From Desulfobacteraceae bacterium (GTDB lineage Bacteria; Desulfobacterota; DSM-4660; Desulfatiglandales; Desulfatiglandaceae): DNA of 9,388 nucleotides. A program made the translations under genes and the position numbers. The first letter of the stretch is position 1. Each line of letters begins with the position of its first letter. The DNA lies in NCBI GenBank assembly GCA_030642205.1, contig DAOWOF010000074.1, forward strand, positions 1-9,388. Reading direction: 5' to 3'. The notes below the pieces were generated by a model. That model did not search any database and was not told where the DNA came from. It was given only the letters and a program-made list of their open reading frames with translations. Shown one piece after another: positions 7,425 to 9,388 of the stretch.

Positions 7425-7434
7425 CCCCCCCCCC
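7425..7434 (-). promoter_or_regulatory. G10 homopolymer in ribosome-binding position of paralogue 2
   Basis: Ten consecutive C on the plus strand, G in the mRNA, end nine bases before the TTG start. Paralogue 1 has GGAGGG at the same distance. Length change by slippage would alter the strength or spacing of the translation signal. It could also be a sequencing or assembly error. Confidence 0.6.
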
Positions 7435-7479
7435 AGGATTTTTATATAAAAAATCATTAAAAGCATAATATCAGTATCA

Positions 7480-8625
7480 CTAGGTCGGTTCAATACCCAG
7501 ACTACGAGCAATAACCAGCCTCATGATCTCTGAAGAGCCGGCATAGACTGTCTGCGCTCTTATATCACGATAATATCGTGCAATAGGATATTCTTCCATA
7601 AAACCATATCCGCCATGCAGCTGGAATGACTTGGCAGCTACATCATTTGCCATCTCAGCAACATATAATTTGGCCATGGAAACCTTGGTAACAATATTAT
7701 TGCCGGCAATAAAGTCTATGATTAATTCATTTACCAGGGAACGACCCAGTTGAACTTGAGTAGCCATATCAGCTATTTTAAAAGCATTATGCTGAAAGGT
7801 GGCTATAGGCTGTCCAAAGGCCTCTCTGCTCTTGGCATAATCAATGCCCATCTGTAACATGGCTTCGGCCATAGCCTGCCCCCACATGACCATTATCAGA
7901 CGTTCCTTTTGAAGCTCCGCCATAAGATATTTGAAACCTTTTCCTTCTTCTCCTATCCGGTTGGTTTTTGGAACCCTGCAATCTTCGAAAAATAATTCCG
8001 CAGTATCCTGCATATGCATGCCCATCTTATTCAGTTTCCTGCCTTTAATGAAACCAGGCGTTCCGTCATCTACTATAATCAGGCTAAAGGCATTAGATAG
8101 AGAATTGCTATCCGGATTAGTCTTGCATACTACAATTACGAAATCGCATGAATTACCACTGGTAATAAATGTTTTTTGACCATTTATTATATAATCATCT
8201 CCATCTGAAACGGCTGATGTTCTTACACCCTTAAGATCAGATCCTGTATTGGGTTCAGTCATGGCAACTGCTGGAACCATTTTCCCACTAGTAATACCCG
8301 GAAGATATTTCATCTTCATTTCATCAGTGCAAAAGTCATAAATATAAGGAGCAATGATATCACTTGAGCCTACAACAGCCATTGCGGCATTAACTTTGCC
8401 AAATTCCTCAACAAGTACTGCTGTATATTCAAAGCCAACCTCAAGCCCCCCATACTTTTCATCCATCCACATGCCAAGGAAACCCATTTCGCCGCATTTT
8501 GTCATAAAAGCACGCGGAATTTCCTCTTTTTCTTCCCATTCTTCAATATTAGGTATAACTTCCTTTTCAATAAATTTCTTTACAGTTGCACGAAATATAT
8601 CATGTTCTTCTTTATAAATGCCCAA
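7480..8625 (-). CDS. LCAD-like acyl-CoA dehydrogenase, paralogue 1
   Basis: This 381-residue FAD acyl-CoA dehydrogenase is the first gene of the visible minus-strand run. It has the same motif set as its neighbour: AMTEPNTGSD (121-130), FIKGRKLNKMGMHMQDTAEL (192-211), ELQKERL with probable base Glu241, REAFGQPIATFQ (267-278), QLHGGYGFMEEYP (335-347) and YAGSSEIMR (361-369). An aspartate occurs at residue 89 in VVGSSDI, shared with paralogue 2. The start is TTG at 8625, preceded directly by an in-frame TAA and by GGAGGG nine bases upstream, so no other start is plausible. LCAD-like sequence does not prove a long-chain substrate: relatives in anaerobes act on cyclic, branched or aromatic-derived acyl-CoAs. 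The BadH-like SDR in the same run leans toward such a role. It is likely co-transcribed with paralogue 2, 64 bp downstream. Confidence 0.94.
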   Translation of the reverse strand: MGIYKEEHDIFRATVKKFIEKEVIPNIEEWEEKEEIPRAFMTKCGEMGFLGMWMDEKYGGLEVGFEYTAVLVEEFGKVNAAMAVVGSSDIIAPYIYDFCTDEMKMKYLPGITSGKMVPAVAMTEPNTGSDLKGVRTSAVSDGDDYIINGQKTFITSGNSCDFVIVVCKTNPDSNSLSNAFSLIIVDDGTPGFIKGRKLNKMGMHMQDTAELFFEDCRVPKTNRIGEEGKGFKYLMAELQKERLIMVMWGQAMAEAMLQMGIDYAKSREAFGQPIATFQHNAFKIADMATQVQLGRSLVNELIIDFIAGNNIVTKVSMAKLYVAEMANDVAAKSFQLHGGYGFMEEYPIARYYRDIRAQTVYAGSSEIMRLVIARSLGIEPT

Positions 8626-8716
8626 TTATATTCACCCTCCAAAGGAATTTCATATTACTAAATGAAGCTTGCTGGATATTTAACATAAGGCATTTTTATG
8701 TCTAAAGTATCTATAT

Positions 8717-8726
8717 TATGATCATA
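8717..8726. promoter_or_regulatory. possible operator palindrome upstream of paralogue 1
   Basis: TATGATCATA is a perfect 10-bp palindrome about 90 bp upstream of the TTG start. Nearby lie an ACATAA...TTATGT inverted repeat (about 8683-8701) and a second TTATGTC (about 8748-8754). This is suggestive of a regulator-binding region, but AT-rich sequence makes short palindromes common. Confidence 0.25.
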
Positions 8727-9093
8727 TAGCACAAGATATACAGTTTCTTATGTCGAATACTCAGTAAGATTCAGGTAAAATAGCCGTTATCCATGTTTAT
8801 TGATATGCCACGAGACCTTTTAGAAACTTATCATTTCGTCCAATTCCAGTGTCTTATTGTGCGTTGTACTCAGACAGGTCAGACTCAAATTTTAATCCTC
8901 AAAATACTTAATGTATTCCTGCGGTTAAAATTTTTCAGTTTTCATTTAGGCACTATTTATGCGTTACGTAGCAATGATTTGGTAAAAAATGGAATCTAAT
9001 AATTTTCACAAGATTATTAACAAAATATCTGATTAAATTATTAAATACCTATTAACAGCAAATCTTTTTTGATTTTTATATCTACCTGTGTAC

Positions 9094-9122
9094 AAAATTT
9101 ATGCTTAAAAAGCATAAATTTT
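9094..9122 (+). terminator. AT-rich hairpin followed by T-rich tail
   Basis: Arms AAAATTTATGCTT (9094-9106) and its exact complement (9110-9122) enclose a three-base loop. On the plus strand ATTATTTTTCGATTTTTT follows, giving an intrinsic-terminator shape, although the stem has only two G:C pairs. No plus-strand gene is recognised upstream, so its client is unclear. Confidence 0.4.
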
Positions 9123-9250
9123 ATTATTTTTCGATTTTTTGAGAGCTTAGATCTCTCTATCTGGCTTATTTTCTCTATTTCAATGGAATGTAAAAGTCAA
9201 GTTTTTTTCAGGATTATGTAATCTCGCTAACCATTACGAAGCAAGATCTT

Positions 9251-9334
9251 TTGGCATTGTTAATTTTGGATAGTTTTATATATTGCAACATGTTGAAACA
9301 ATACAATAAAAATAGTTGAAATCTATTTTTATTT
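9251..9334 (+). promoter_or_regulatory. promoter/operator element, copy B, facing right
   Basis: This is the second copy of the element upstream of the SDR, on the opposite strand. It contains TTGTTA (9257-9262), a 16-base spacer, TATATT (9279-9284) and the perfect palindrome CAACATGTTG (9286-9295), then TTGAAACAATAC. No start codon with an open frame follows before the window ends: the ATG at 9343 stops after eight codons. Its target gene should therefore begin beyond the right edge, on the plus strand. Confidence 0.6.
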
Positions 9335-9388
9335 AAAGTCCATGGATAAGAAGCTGGCATATCGTTAAAGACAAAGTTGTCTGCAATC

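Larger units (their letters stand above)
6270..8625 (-). repeat. tandem gene duplication of two acyl-CoA dehydrogenase genes
   Basis: Units 6270-7415 and 7480-8625 have identical length (381 codons), no indels, and about 51 residue differences by hand count. The similarity stops at the stop codon and close to the start codon; the flanks differ. Identical runs include the last 49 bases or so of each gene and a 59-base stretch around 6532-6590 and 7742-7800. Confidence 0.95.
8626..9388. other. 763-bp region with no credible gene; probable divergent control region
   Basis: This AT-rich region lies upstream of the dehydrogenase run. It contains the ribosome-binding site of paralogue 1 (8635-8640), repeated TTATGTC-type sequences and the palindrome TATGATCATA (8717-8726), a strong hairpin (9094-9122), promoter copy B (9251-9334) and the inverted repeat AGACAA-AG-TTGTCT (9369-9382). 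A 68-codon plus-strand frame at 8793-8999 has no recognisable domain or convincing ribosome-binding site and is not called. Confidence 0.5.

Noticed and set aside
8793..8999. 68-codon plus-strand open frame right of the dehydrogenases
   Set aside because: No family resemblance, no convincing ribosome-binding site, AT-rich composition; most likely chance.

Overview
The window reads as part of an AT-rich, anaerobe-type catabolic locus for CoA thioesters. All intact genes lie on the minus strand, so they read right to left. In transcription order they are: two near-identical LCAD-like acyl-CoA dehydrogenases (8625-7480, 7415-6270), a BadH-like short-chain dehydrogenase (5939-5145), a gap holding a wrecked IS4-type transposase on the opposite strand (about 3891-4720), a large/small pair of heteromeric acyl-CoA dehydrogenase subunits (3679-2501, 2357-1239), and an SCP2/SCP-x-type thiolase cut off by the left edge (937-1). 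No 16S or other taxonomic marker is present. Low GC, many ATA and AAA codons, TTG/GTG starts with strong Shine-Dalgarno sites, and this enzyme mix suggest a Desulfobacterota (sulfate-reducing or syntrophic) or similar anaerobe. That is inference.

Together the genes supply three steps of a beta-oxidation spiral: alpha,beta-dehydrogenation (three dehydrogenases), oxidation of the hydroxyacyl-CoA (SDR) and thiolytic cleavage. No enoyl-CoA hydratase, CoA ligase/transferase or regulator lies in the window. The SDR resembles 2-hydroxycyclohexanecarboxyl-CoA dehydrogenase (BadH), and the large/small pair resembles heteromeric dehydrogenases used for bulky or dicarboxylic acyl-CoAs (PimCD, FadE26-FadE27). 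The best guess is therefore degradation of an alicyclic, aromatic-derived or otherwise bulky acyl-CoA rather than ordinary fatty acids.

The most interesting non-coding signal is an 83/84-bp element found upstream of the SDR (5972-6054, minus strand) and again at the right end (9251-9334, plus strand). The two copies are about 87% identical. Both carry the same putative promoter (TTGTTA, 16 bp, TATATT) followed immediately by a CARCATGTTG palindrome, suggesting one regulator controls the SDR and an unseen gene to the right. Also notable are a 10-G tract occupying the ribosome-binding position of the second paralogous dehydrogenase, divergence between the two paralogues concentrated in residues 81-120, and a small dehydrogenase subunit lacking a catalytic glutamate at either known position.

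The non-coding stretches (938-1238, 3680-5144, 5955-6269, 8626-9388) are AT-rich. Apart from the transposase remnant, hairpins, palindromes and the duplicated promoter-like element, I see no genes in them. No tRNA, rRNA or CRISPR array was seen.
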